Shown: piece after piece, positions 54,091-64,000 of the stretch
Layout: the number at the start of each line of letters is the position of its first letter
Numbering within the stretch: position 1 is the stretch's first letter
Origin: Rhynchopus euleeides
Taxonomy: Eukaryota; Euglenozoa; Diplonemea; Diplonemida; Diplonemidae
DNA: 64,000 bases
Assembly: GCA_963210315.1 (NCBI GenBank)
Contig: OY723301.1
Span: 124,001-188,000, forward strand
Direction: 5' to 3'
Notes under the pieces: generated by a model
The model's input: the letters and a program-made list of their open reading frames with translations, nothing else
Databases searched by the model: none
Told to the model about the DNA's origin: nothing
Translations under genes and position numbers: made by a program

Positions 54091-55381
54091 ACCCCCCCCT
54101 CCCACAATGCAGAACAGGCATAACGAAGACACATTGCGGAAGGCGGGACGGAGGTGAAGCAGGATGGCGCACACAGGGGGTGGGGCCAGAGGGTCGGTAG
54201 GTAGTGGGGTGGCGACCCCCGCACGAAGACTGCCTATCTGCTGCCTATTCGTTCTCAATAAAGGACACAAGAGGGAAAAAAAAAACAGGTCCTGGGTAAG
54301 ACGTTAAACTGCCTGGGGGGGCCGTCCCCGGACCATGACGGGTGCCTGCACCAGGAGTCTAGCACGGCCGTGGTCCAGGGCATGACCGAAAACTGCTTGG
54401 GTACCGAGGCTCCCCAGACCAGGAAGGGTGGAGACACCTGGAGTCTAAATAGTCACACCACGTCAGGCCAGACCTTCGCATTGCACTCCGCGAAGACTGC
54501 CACACAGCCGCGGGGCAGGTGTGCAGCCTGTGGAAAACCTCGTACAGAAAAGGGTCGGCGACCGCCCGCCCCCAGTCTGAGAGGCATCAGCCGAATCTCG
54601 GTGGAGGCGGGCACAAAACAAAAGGGAGAGTCGTCACTGTGCATATCAGCACGGTCCCGCCCTCTGTGCCAGACCAACACACCACCAAAGGAAAAGAGGA
54701 AGAGGCGACGTAAGGCAATGCCTCCGTGCGGCCAGGAGAACACGAAATAGCGACCCCCTCAACGGGGAATGCTACGAGCACGGCCAAAAATCGTTCAAAA
54801 TCGTTCAAAGGGTAGGGGAATAAGTTCAACGTCGTAAGAAGGTGCCATGCTTCAGGCTCTATGCTCTCGTGTAGTGGGTGGGTGGGTGGGTGGGCCGTGG
54901 TGGAAGAAAAAGTTGAACCCAAACTGCTGTGGGTGAACATTGCGGTGCAACAGCAACAAGATGTGCGTGTGCCACTACAACATCCACGGAGCGGACAACA
55001 CGGCAGCAACATTCAATTTCGCTCATCATCAGGATTCATACGGACCCTGCAGGTGATGCGTCGTGCCCACTGCCGGGGTGTGGCGTGGTTTCTAATTGAT
55101 TTGGGTTGATTTGATTCGCTTCACGGGGGTGCGCGGCTTTCCTCCACATTAACTGATGCCTTTTGGCGCCCTCACGAAACAAAAGGCCCTGTCCTTCAGC
55201 AAGTGCGACGAGGATCGCATCAACACAAGAAGGGGCGAGGTACAGAACGAGGGCAGGGGGGTTCATCTATGTCAAGCCTGACACTGCATTGCGCGTGCTT
55301 TTCAGCCTCTATGCACAACAAGACCCACACACCCGCCACACACCTCAACATGCCTTGCAGGCTGCTCCCCCTTGCGCCTCC
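54091..55381. other. Gene-free stretch right of the foldback element
   Basis: About 1.3 kb. Two imperfect copies of a ~60-bp block lie at 54306-54362 and 54388-54449 (aaactgc.tggg ... cctg...gagtcta). At 54778-54806 lies an inverted copy of a motif also found near 36355. A plus-strand frame (54370-54750) has a CxxC-type pair and a basic end, but no clear family. Confidence 0.5.
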
Positions 55382-57628
55382 TCAAGGCATTGCTGCGGCC
55401 TGCTGGGCTCCACACACCCCGCCACCTGCAGGCTGCGGTGTGCTGGAAACCCAACCCTCGGCACCCTCTTCGAGATCCTTGGGACCGACGGGGCGGAGGA
55501 TGCCGAGCGCGTTAGCCCTGTTGCAGCACTTGAATGCAGCATATGTGGCTGCCGCCTTCAGGAGTGACAGGGCCGACAGTGCGATGGACACATTCAGCAC
55601 CAAGGGGCTGCTGCGTTCGGCATCAGGCGTGTCACGGTAGATCGCGACCTGCAGCGCACACTGCGGGGCGCTCTCTGTCGCTGCCTCCAGGAAGGCCAGT
55701 GCGATGGTGAGGCCCGCCAGGCTCTTGGTGCGTGCGAGGTTGGTGACATGCCACAGGTTTTCCGCTGCAGATCGGAACACACGCACCTCGAAGGCGAAGG
55801 GCAGCAGCTTGGTGTAGTGGCTCGGCACGTAGCGGAAGGCATCTTGGCAGCGCGGGTCCCGCCGCATGTGTGCCAGGCAGGCAAACACGAGAAGCTGAGA
55901 CACGACGATGACAGCCGCGCTCAGGGCTGCCCAGATGTACCGCCCGTCCACAAGCAGCGTCACCACCACGAGGTAGTCCGACAGCACATCCGCGCACACC
56001 AGCAGCCCCGAGAGCACCGCAAGCGCCGCCTTCACTTTGTAGGATATGCGGCTGCCCTTCGCCACCATCGCGTCGAGCACGTCGATCCACGCGGTGCCTC
56101 TGTGCTTGAGGAGGTCCTCAACATCGTCGACAGTGATGCCCATCACATACGGCTGCACATAGCACACCCCCGCAGCGCCTGAGGATGCCGACGACACAGA
56201 CGACACAGACGCCACCCTGCGCAGGGCCCCGCCAGGCTGCGACACACCCGCACACCCAGGAGTGTCCAGCGCGCCCAGGATGCACAGCGCCACAGCCTTG
56301 TCGCGTGTGCCCATCAGCACCTCCTTGGCTGTCGGCAGGCCGAGGGCAGGCGCCCCTGCCGCATCAGCAATGCGGAGGGCAGACATGCCAGGCGCCTGGC
56401 CCGCTGGGGGTGCCGGAATGGGGGCACGCACTGCGGCGCCAGCCAGCCCTGCTGACCCCGTTGAGGGGCAGTCCGGATCCAGCCGCACGCCGGCACCGCC
56501 CCACGCAACCACCCCCGCAGCGCTGCCGCTGCTGCTGCCGCAGCTGCTCAGCGAGTCGGACGTGTCGTCCACCGCATCCCGCAGCCCCACCGTCCCTGCC
56601 GCAGAGCTGCTGCTGCTGCTGCCTGCATCACTCCCCAGCTCCTCCCCCGCCGAGCTGCTGCAGCTGCTCCCCGGGTCGGAGGAGGAAGGCTTCGCCCTCC
56701 CCCTGCTGACTCTGTTCTTCAGGCGCTGCCACGCAGGGAGGCGTGTCTCGCAGGGTGTGGCGCCTGCGGCCTTCAGGACGAGCGCCTCCAGCAGGGTGCC
56801 GTGGAGCAGGGGGTTGCGGGATGCGATGTGCAGCGGGGTCCGCCCTGCGCTGTCGCGCAGCAGGAGGGCGTGATGCGGGGTGGCCTGCAGCAGCAGCGCA
56901 GCCACGCGGCGCTGCGAGGCGAGGCAGGCTGCGTGCAGCGGGGTCCGCCCGCAGAGGTCCTGCGCTGCGAGGGACGTGCTGCAGGCGGAGGCGAGCGTGC
57001 CCCACACCCTGCGCTGCCTGCGGCGCAGGGTGGCGCGGGTGCGTCCCTCAGAAGGCACTTCAGGGGGGGGCCCCAGCAGCAGGGGTGCCAGCAGGGCGCG
57101 CACCGTGGCGACAGCGCGTGACTCGGTGTCAGGCCCCGGCGCTGCCTCGCCGTCCAGCACTGCCGATGCGGCGCAGTGCAGCGGGGTCTGTCCTTCGCTG
57201 TCCGGCGCTGTGAGCGGCACTGCTGCAGCCCTGCCCAGCAGGTCCAGCAGGGCGGAGGCTGCAGAGGAGGCGAGTGCGGCGGCTGCGGCGTGGAGGGCGC
57301 CGCGCTGCGTCTGGGGGTCTTCGGCGGCTCGCAGAAGGTGACGCCCATGTGTTGACACCAAGGCCCTGAGACCTGCAGCATCCCCACGCCCCGCCGCTTC
57401 CAGCAGCTGCGCAGCAGCTGCAGAGGACGAGGAGGAGGGTGCGGTGGCAGGGGTGGCTGGGTGTGGTGAGACGGTGGTGGTGGTGGCAGTGGTGCGGCGG
57501 CGGAGCGGGGTCAGCAGGGTGGTGCCGTGGTGGTGGTGGTGCTGCAGGGTGTCTGCATCGATGGCGATGTCTGACAGGTGGAGGGGGGCTGTGCCGGTAT
57601 CCCGCGGCAGCGCCGCGGTGTGCGGCAT
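55382..57628 (-). CDS. Ankyrin-repeat plus XK-related membrane protein
   Basis: 748 residues, single exon, start chosen at the first ATG after a pyrimidine-rich tract and CAG. Residues about 60-345 contain ankyrin repeats (EGQTPLHCAAS, CGRTPLHAACL, AGRTPLHIASR) with long insertions. A Ser-rich disordered linker follows. Residues about 525-720 match the XK-related family: DVLSDYLVVVTLL in the first membrane segment, FLEAATESAPQCALQ (the conserved ESxPQ block) and LSALSLLKAA near the end. In animals, XKR proteins act with phospholipid scrambling; most others are of unknown role. The ankyrin fusion could place the membrane part in a protein complex. No signal peptide is needed for this topology. 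Confidence 0.8.
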   Translation of the reverse strand: MPHTAALPRDTGTAPLHLSDIAIDADTLQHHHHHGTTLLTPLRRRTTATTTTVSPHPATPATAPSSSSSAAAAQLLEAAGRGDAAGLRALVSTHGRHLLRAAEDPQTQRGALHAAAAALASSAASALLDLLGRAAAVPLTAPDSEGQTPLHCAASAVLDGEAAPGPDTESRAVATVRALLAPLLLGPPPEVPSEGRTRATLRRRQRRVWGTLASACSTSLAAQDLCGRTPLHAACLASQRRVAALLLQATPHHALLLRDSAGRTPLHIASRNPLLHGTLLEALVLKAAGATPCETRLPAWQRLKNRVSRGRAKPSSSDPGSSCSSSAGEELGSDAGSSSSSSAAGTVGLRDAVDDTSDSLSSCGSSSGSAAGVVAWGGAGVRLDPDCPSTGSAGLAGAAVRAPIPAPPAGQAPGMSALRIADAAGAPALGLPTAKEVLMGTRDKAVALCILGALDTPGCAGVSQPGGALRRVASVSSVSSASSGAAGVCYVQPYVMGITVDDVEDLLKHRGTAWIDVLDAMVAKGSRISYKVKAALAVLSGLLVCADVLSDYLVVVTLLVDGRYIWAALSAAVIVVSQLLVFACLAHMRRDPRCQDAFRYVPSHYTKLLPFAFEVRVFRSAAENLWHVTNLARTKSLAGLTIALAFLEAATESAPQCALQVAIYRDTPDAERSSPLVLNVSIALSALSLLKAAATYAAFKCCNRANALGILRPVGPKDLEEGAEGWVSSTPQPAGGGVCGAQQAAAMP

Positions 57629-58208
57629 GGGTGGGTGGGTGTGTATCCTCTCCTCCCACCCCACCCTGTGCCCTGCCCCTGTGTTAGGTGTTGGGGGGGT
57701 ATGTGTGGGTTTGGTGCAAACTCCCTCCTGAAATGACATGCTGTGTCGTGAGGGGCTGTTGCTTTGCTGAGATAATCCGCCGAAAACACAAGGCTGAAAG
57801 AAATGCCGCATCGTTCACGCTCCTCCGTGGGATAAAGGAACAAAAGCAAGATGTGTGCAGGGGGGAGTGGGGTGGCGTGGAGCGGCTGGCACGTCCGAAG
57901 CAGAGAGGCCTCAAATCCGCCGTGAAGGCACCACCTGCCCACAGGGGCAGGGTCTACAGGGGGCTTTGCCTCCAGAAAGTATTCGTTCGCTGCAGGGGGG
58001 GAGGGGCCAAAGAGAATGCCTGGGGCGGGGGTGACGCCCCCTCCCTGCCCAACCCCAGCTGGTTAGGGCTGCAGACTGATTTCGTCGGGAAAAAACGCTC
58101 CCTCCCCCCCCCCGCCCCCCCACTGAAGGGACCCGTTCGTTCTTCGGGTGTTAGGTAACCCACCCCACCACCCACCACCTCAGCGCCACCCAAGCCTGTT
58201 GTCAGCAT
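57629..58208. other. Intergenic region
   Basis: About 580 bp. The upstream frame of the ankyrin-XKR gene stays open for 61 codons but is low complexity and not counted as coding. A C-rich/G-rich stretch lies at 58095-58125. No other feature. Confidence 0.5.
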
Positions 58209-61200
58209 TCACGCGACAATATACTTTCGGAGCACATCCGCCGCGGCACGGTCATTGCCACTCTGCCTGAGGATCAGGTGCAGGTTGAAGGCAGCCTCGC
58301 GGTGCATCGACAGGATAGAGTCGTCCCCTGAGAACCGTATGGACTCTGTGCTCATGTCCAGCACCTTCTGGTAGTGCTCCGCCGCAGTGGAGGTGAGACC
58401 CCACTGGTGGAACAGGCGCCCCGTGTTGTACTCAATCTCGCTGAGGCACACGGGGTCCAGCTCGCGCAGCCGCTTGTAGGTGTCGAAGAAGCCCATGGCG
58501 TGCAGGATGGTGTAGTGCCTGTTGGGGTTGAACCGCGTCGACACCTGGATGGCGTACGTCGCAGCGATCACCAGAGGCACGAGGGGCTCGCGCGGGCGGA
58601 TCTTGTGGGCGCTGAGGTAGGGTCCCAGGGCCAGGCGACCCGAAGCATGCCTGTGTGCCAGGCAGTTCCCCATCACCATATACAGCGGGAAGGCGAGGCT
58701 CTGGTTCATGTTGCTCCCCACCAGGTGCCGCAGCGTGGGGCGCAGGTCTGTGTGGCGCGCGCGGAGCAGCAGCAGGCTGGAGAGGGTGTTCCACGCGTGG
58801 TTGCTGGAGATGCCGTCCGTCTGGATCTGCCTCCGCAGCAGCTGAAAGGCGACGGAGAGGTCTCCCGCTATGAGGGTGCACAGCATGCGCAGGCGGTACA
58901 CCTGCTTCTTCATCAGAGGCCTGTAGCGCAGCAGGCTGAAGGCGTGCTCGATGGGCCCCGCCTCCATGAAGCGCGTCATGAAGTGGATCGCCTTGTCCAG
59001 CAGGCGGCGCGTGCCTTCCTCGAAGAGGTCGATCGCACGTTCGACGTACCACCGGAGAAGCCGCCAGGCGCCGCGCACGCCAAACTGCGACCTGACGACC
59101 ACCTCGTGGAAGGTGGCGCAGCTCCAGCCCAGGGGGTGTGCCACCATCATCTCGGGGTGGTCTGTGTCGCGCATGCCCGGCATGCCCGTCTTGAGGCGTG
59201 CCAGGGCCTCCTCGGGCGTGGTGTCCCTGCCGTGCCTGCTGAGCAGGTTCTGAAGCAGCACCGACTTCGGCACGGCCTGCTTGCCCACCAGGAGGCGCTC
59301 GTTGCGCTCCAGCACTGCCAGGGAGAGGGAGGGCTGCTTGGCTGCACGGCGTGCGACAGGCACGGCGAGGCTCTCGCGCAGCACCTCCTCTGCGCCGTCG
59401 TCGTCGCAGTCCTGGTCCTGGGGGGTGGCGTCGGAGCGCTGCCCGAGGGACTCGTTGTCGGCGTCGCCGTGCGACAGCTCGCTGGGGTTCATGATGTCGG
59501 ACCTGTCTTCGGAGCAGGCGTTGCTCTCGCTGCGCGCCAGCTCGTAGGCTTCGCGCAGCACCTCCGAGGTGGCGAGGAAGCGCGCCACGATCAGGTCGTC
59601 GCGCAGGTCCTCCAGCACACCCAGGTCCAGGTCTGCGTCGGGCGTGGCGGAGGGGAAGGAGTTGACGTGCTGCTTGCCTGCATCCAGATGCTTTGCCCCC
59701 AGCTTGTTGAGCTGGAAGACGCTCCCCTCCATGTCGGCCTTGCCGCGCCGGTGCACGTTGTGCTCGCGCGACAGGTCAGCGATGGCCTTGTTGGCTGCGG
59801 CACGCGCCACGTTGGTCTTCTCCGGGTGCAGCGGCAGTGCCGCAACAGCCTCGACTGCGGTGGGCTGCGCGCTGCCGCTCTGCCCATACGTCTCGCTGTG
59901 GATGACGGAGGTGGCGAACAGCACGCTGGAGGCGTGTGTCTTCCCGAGGCGCAGCAGGCGGCTGTTGCCGGCAGCCTTCTGCGTGTCCTTCCCGAAGGCG
60001 TGTGAGATGGCCCCATCATCTGGCGGTGCCGTGAGGCCCGCAAAGATGTCCTCCACAATGCGCTCCAGCACCTCGTCCTGCTTCAGGTGTTTGAATACTT
60101 CTGCAGCTTCCACGGCGAAGGCCATGGAGTGTGTCGGGGACCACCCCATCTCCACCTGCTGCCTGTAGTCCAGCAGCTCTGCGATGTCGGCATGCGCCTC
60201 GCTGCCGTAGAGCTTCACCAGCAGCATGGCCAGGGCCAGGCGTGTCTCCGTCGAGGCCTTGTCCTTGTTGTAGATGGCACGGAAAAGCTTTTCCGCCCGA
60301 ACCCGCCTCTCCCGTGCCTGTTCGCAGGCCCCTTCGCCGTCGAGCTCATCCGCTATCTGGGCGTTGCACTTCGCAATGGCGAGCACCACGACCTGTGGGA
60401 GGTGGGGGGGCATGGGACACCGTGTGGTGCCAGGGCAAATCATACCGGGCAGGCAAACTTGTCGTCGACAGCCACAATACCCTCCAACATCGCCAAGGCG
60501 TCGCGGGAGTGGCCACACTTCATCAGCGTCTGCATGCAAGGGGTGTGTGGTGTGTGTGTACGTTGCGTCATTTCAAGGAAGGGTCTTCTAGAACGTTCCT
60601 CGGATAACCTCGCCTGGTTTCAACAGCGCCCCTTACCCCACCCCCAATGCTGGACACACCCTCCGGTATGGCCTACAGTCCCACTGGTCCACTGGTGGGT
60701 AGAGGCATACCATGGCATAGTCGAAGAACAGATCTCCGAACTTCTGTGTCGGCAGGTTCTGCCTGATCTCTCTGAACTTGTCAAGCGAGTCCGACACATC
60801 GCCCTTATAGGCGAGGGCAATGCAGGCCTTGACGGACAGCTCTGGGTGCAGGTCCTTCAAGGTGTTCTTCTTCTGCAGGTCCACCAGCCGGTCGACAAAC
60901 TCAATCGCAGCGGTGAAATGACCCATCTCCAGCTGCAGCTCGAGTGCCAAGTTAGCCACACGCAGGAACATGTCGCTGTCCACTTTGATCTTTTCCTGGT
61001 TGGCATACGCGTTTGCGAAGAACTGCTCGCAGACAGCCGCCGCTTTCTCCCGCAGCATGACCTTGACGTAGAGGCGGACCAAACGGTGCACGCTCTCTGC
61101 GTCCAGCGGGTTCTGCGAGATGAGCTTGCGGTAGCCATCGATGGCGAGATTCCACTCGCTGATGTCCTCCAGCAGGTCCAGCCTGTGCTTCATGACCTCA

Positions 61201-61688
61201 AGGGAGCGGTTCTCTGCAGCCTTGGCCTCCGCCTCCTTGCCGGACTTGCGGAGGTCGCGCACCTTCTGCAGCAGCAGGGAGTGCAGCTGTGTGATGCAGA
61301 ACACCTCCTCGCGCTTGCACCCCAGCTTGCGGGCCAGGTGAAACAGGTCCTGCCACAGCACGGTGTTCTTCTTGTCGAAGTGTGCCTGCAGCAGCCACAG
61401 CTCGAGGGCCGTGCGCTCATCGCCCCTGTCCTGCATGATGAGGCCCATCATCTGGTAGGCGTCTGAGTTGTGCGGCCACACCTTCAGCGAGGCCTTCAGC
61501 CTGATCACAGCCTCGTCCATCTTCCCCAATGTGTACCGCACCCTTGCGCTTGCGTTCAGCTTTGCCGCCGCATTCTTCCGGTCGCTCATCGTCAGCTCAC
61601 TCTCCTTTTTTGGGCGCTTCTTGACGAGCTCAGGCTCGTCATCTGTTCGTTCTCGTCGCCGCTTCGGAACCACACGCGGGCTCGGCAT
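58209..61688 (-). CDS. GTF3C3: TFIIIC subunit with TPRs (Tfc4/GTF3C3 type), three exons
   Basis: Exons are 60711-61688, 60446-60529 and 58209-60392, giving 1081 residues. Introns are 181 nt (GTATGC...TGCAG) and 53 nt (GTATGA...CCACAG), both phase 0; the 28-residue middle exon (TLMKCGHSRDALAMLEG) is itself part of a TPR. The N-terminus is basic, followed by many tetratricopeptide repeats (about 45-360), a variable Asp/Glu/Ser-rich part, and C-terminal TPRs. The C-terminal block LGPYLSAHKIRPREPLVPL...NRHYTILHAMGF matches the conserved region of yeast Tfc4 and human GTF3C3. This subunit links TFIIIC to TFIIIB at tRNA and 5S genes. Length is close to the yeast protein; the usual acidic N-terminal stretch is short. 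Confidence 0.8.
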
Positions 61689-62240
61689 GATGCGACGGTG
61701 CTGCGCATCCTGCAAGTGTTGCTGAGTGGTGGGAATCTCAACTGGAAGCAGTTATTGATACTAATCACAGGGCCTTCCACAATTTCATGTGAAGGGCCGC
61801 CTGTGCCATCAAACGCGTTCATCGACCAAGGAATCGTTGTGTGAAGTGCGTGCGTGCAACGTACAACTGTGAGGGGCGAGGGGGGGGGGTTTTTTTTTGG
61901 GGTGAATATTCTCAATAGGCTCAGCCAAAGTGCTCGGACCCCCGCCAGATTTTCAGCGATTCCTGTGGAAGGCCCTGCTTGTGCGAGAACGTGGTTTTTG
62001 GACAATTCCAGGCAGGGTTCTAATAGTGCGTTGACGCCACCAAGATAGCTAGAAGGAACAGTGTTCACAAAAATATGGTGGGGGCCTTCGCTCAGAAATG
62101 CAGAGAAGTGAGAAATGGTGCAACCGCCTCACAAAACTGGCTGCGAAGTGACACAGTTTGACACACAGTGGCACAGAGCGAAGGCCCGGCCGGGTTAGTT
62201 GGCGCCGTTGTGTCCATGGTCCATGGAAAAAGATAACTGT
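61689..62240. other. Intergenic region
   Basis: About 550 bp between the TFIIIC gene and the decayed nuclease fragment. A G-run and T-run near 61872-61900. No gene recognised. Confidence 0.5.
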
Positions 62241-62484
62241 GTGCGGTATCCGATTTGGCAATGTGGAAACGCAGGGATCCCATGCGGTCAGTGAACTGTG
62301 TCAGGCCGTGTACGTTGTACAGCCTACAGGACACATCCTTCTTGAGGCTCCAGAACACTCGTGCCGATCGTGAAATCGACAACAAAGGGGATGCTGCACA
62401 CAACAGGTTTTTTTAGATGAGCCAGCTGCCCGAATCTTCCGAAACAAAGTACAGTTGACAGTGTTGTGGTTCTATTTCACGACC
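62241..62484 (-). pseudogene. Decayed tandem copy of the 3' end of the NTPase-nuclease gene
   Basis: Positions about 62241-62505 match the coding sequence at about 62563-62800 in the same direction, at roughly 75% identity by eye. The minus-strand frame YNVHGLTQFTDRMGS corresponds to YNEDRLRSFTSRMGP in the intact gene. Frames are shifted and stopped, so it cannot be translated through. Its upstream edge overlaps the last codons of the intact gene, which reads into it out of frame and gains a short unrelated tail (LPEEAWAFRGGQDQ). Confidence 0.75.
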
Positions 62485-64000
62485 TCATTGATCTTGGCCT
62501 CCTCTAAATGCCCATGCCTCCTCCGGGAGGCATTGACCAGTCCACGACGAAAGATATGTGTGGGTCTCGTCCGCTTTGGCAACGTGGAAATGCAGGGGTC
62601 CCATGCGGCTAGTGAAAGATCTCAGGCGGTCTTCGTTGTACAGGACACAGTCATCTCGAGGAGCCGGGTCACTTGTGCCGATTGTGAAGTCGACAATAAA
62701 GGGGGCGATGGACTCACAGGCGTTCACAATGGCCTTATGCAATGCAGATGACGTGATCTTTCTCACGACCTCAGTGATCTTGGTTTTCTGTGCGTATGTA
62801 GGACCGAATTTCACCTGAACAAAGGCAACGCGCATCTCACCGCGCATCTCACCGGTCCCAAAGAATGGGACGAGATACTCGATGCCAGTTTCGTTTGCTT
62901 TGTCAGAAACTACAATGTCACCACGCCTGAGGTGTTTGATGACCTTGCCGACGTCGGTGAGATCGGGAAGATACTCCACCCCACCTGTTTTGGAGTCTCG
63001 AAAGCAGGACACGGTCTCGTCCCCGAGTCCGTTGTGAAAAACACCACCTACGTAGTAGTCTGCAAGAGAAATCGGTTCGGACCCGAAGGAAAGACGCTTG
63101 GTGGCCTCAAGGTACACAAGGACCGACTCAAGCGATTTTTCTGAGGAAGCTTTGGCCTGGAGATCCGCTGTGTACGCGCTGTCCAGATACTCAAATACAG
63201 GAGATTGACTTCTGTACAACTTGCTGGCAGCACGCGCATGGAACGGGTTGACAGCCTGTCCCCAGTATGTCGGCACAATCACACCGTGGTCTTGGAGCTT
63301 TTGGAGGTTTGTGAAGGTCCCCTTCCCGATCCAGTCCAATAACACCTGTGGGTCTGCAAGGAGGTGGAGTTCATTATGCCCTATCCCTGATGCATCCATC
63401 ACCTGACGGAGGGCATCCGAAACGTCAAAGCCACGTATCAGCGCCTTCGGTAATCCTTCGAGTGCCTTGGGTCTCAGAGCAGCTAATGTGAACAGAAGCT
63501 TCCCGGCACGAGTGCTGGCCCCATTTTTGAGACCACACTTTTCAGCGTCTACGGGACGGAAGACTGGAACATCACACATTGCGCAAGATCTGCCGTATGC
63601 AGAGGAGAGTCGCTGAAGGAGTTCGGTCGAAAGGGAGGTGAAAAAGAATACAACCGGCTGATTGGTTGCCAGTGATCGATCTTGGAAGCGCATGAGGGTA
63701 TTCACCATCTCCGCGAAGTCTTGAAGACGTTTGTTTTCTGGGTCGAGTGCTTCGGATGCGTGAGGTGACATCTGGTGTAATTCATCGACACACACACAGA
63801 GAAGTGCCTTGCTGCCCGGGGGATCAACGAGGAGTTTGTCGTCGGTGAGTTTTCTTCGGAGGATGTCCATTGCGGCTCGGAGCGAATTCACCTTCGTTGC
63901 CTCTGCTGCCGGCAACCCGTTGCACATCAAGGCGTTCTGCCCAAAGATCGTCGCTGAAATGCCATGAATACGCTCGCGGTCCTTTTCGTTGAAGGTAACC
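62485..64000 (-). CDS. RHS/Crinkler-like NTPase-nuclease protein, 5' end beyond the window
   Basis: At least 505 residues; the frame is open through the right edge, so the start and probably the Walker A motif lie outside. LLCVCVDELHQ (near 63775-63800) fits a Walker B motif of a P-loop NTPase. A C-terminal region has VAFVQVKFG (near 62806-62830), in the form of the hydrophobic-x-(Q/E)-x-K motif of restriction-endonuclease-fold nucleases. This order is like the retrotransposon hot spot proteins of trypanosomes and the Crinkler-RHS (CR) effectors of many eukaryotes. The last ~13 residues come from a frame-shifted junction with a truncated copy. No signal peptide can be assessed. Family assignment is moderate, by architecture rather than full alignment. 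Confidence 0.55.
   Translation of the reverse strand, partial: VTFNEKDRERIHGISATIFGQNALMCNGLPAAEATKVNSLRAAMDILRRKLTDDKLLVDPPGSKALLCVCVDELHQMSPHASEALDPENKRLQDFAEMVNTLMRFQDRSLATNQPVVFFFTSLSTELLQRLSSAYGRSCAMCDVPVFRPVDAEKCGLKNGASTRAGKLLFTLAALRPKALEGLPKALIRGFDVSDALRQVMDASGIGHNELHLLADPQVLLDWIGKGTFTNLQKLQDHGVIVPTYWGQAVNPFHARAASKLYRSQSPVFEYLDSAYTADLQAKASSEKSLESVLVYLEATKRLSFGSEPISLADYYVGGVFHNGLGDETVSCFRDSKTGGVEYLPDLTDVGKVIKHLRRGDIVVSDKANETGIEYLVPFFGTGEMRGEMRVAFVQVKFGPTYAQKTKITEVVRKITSSALHKAIVNACESIAPFIVDFTIGTSDPAPRDDCVLYNEDRLRSFTSRMGPLHFHVAKADETHTYLSSWTGQCLPEEAWAFRGGQDQ

Noticed and set aside
52611..54123. Open frames in the foldback arms
   Set aside because: Both arms give the same low-complexity peptides because of the inverted repeat; no start context or domain.

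Overview
The window is nuclear DNA of a single-celled eukaryote. Every gene I can support lies on the minus strand. Most are single-exon, and the few introns are short (53-181 nt); seven of nine inferred donors read GTATG. Start codons are often preceded by a pyrimidine- or C-rich tract ending in AG, which would suit trans-splicing of a polycistronic transcript. One-strand gene order, rare introns, a CesT-domain protein and an RHS/Crinkler-like NTPase-nuclease together suggest Euglenozoa, perhaps a diplonemid. This placement is inference with low to moderate confidence; dinoflagellate-type genomes share some of these traits. No spliced-leader, rRNA or tRNA gene was recognised.

Layout. Positions 1-19.9 kb hold a head-to-tail array of a 3155-bp unit that runs off the left edge. 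Six complete units each carry one near-identical gene for a secreted class I (ascorbate peroxidase/cytochrome c peroxidase type) haem peroxidase. A seventh unit has lost the gene. At 21.5-23.8 kb lies a divergent secreted peroxidase with a very long Pro/Thr/Lys/Trp repeat region and two changes next to the haem. From 24.7 to 36.2 kb come a CesT-PDZ protein, a ubiquitin-like coiled-coil protein, a C2-membrane-START protein, a Ser/His-repeat protein and a MaoC-type hydratase. At 36.2-39.2 kb there are repeats only. A GT90 (CAP10-like) glycosyltransferase lies at 39.2-41.1 kb. A probable 2532-residue, four-exon IQ/coiled-coil gene fills 41.4-49.3 kb. The stretch 49.3-55.4 kb is gene-poor: degenerate direct repeats, one small Cys-rich secreted protein gene and a 1.5-kb foldback element with 618-bp arms. 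The right end has an ankyrin-XK-related membrane protein, a three-exon TFIIIC TPR subunit (Tfc4/GTF3C3 type), and an NTPase-nuclease gene cut by the window edge and followed by a decayed copy of its own 3' end.

The genes do not form a pathway in the bacterial sense. The clearest functional theme is extracellular peroxide chemistry: seven secreted class I peroxidases, all with a Trp/Lys-rich N-terminal extension, six of them amplified as a homogenised array. The other genes look like ordinary members of one transcription unit (membrane, lipid, cytoskeletal and Pol III functions), with repeats and foldback DNA in the gaps.
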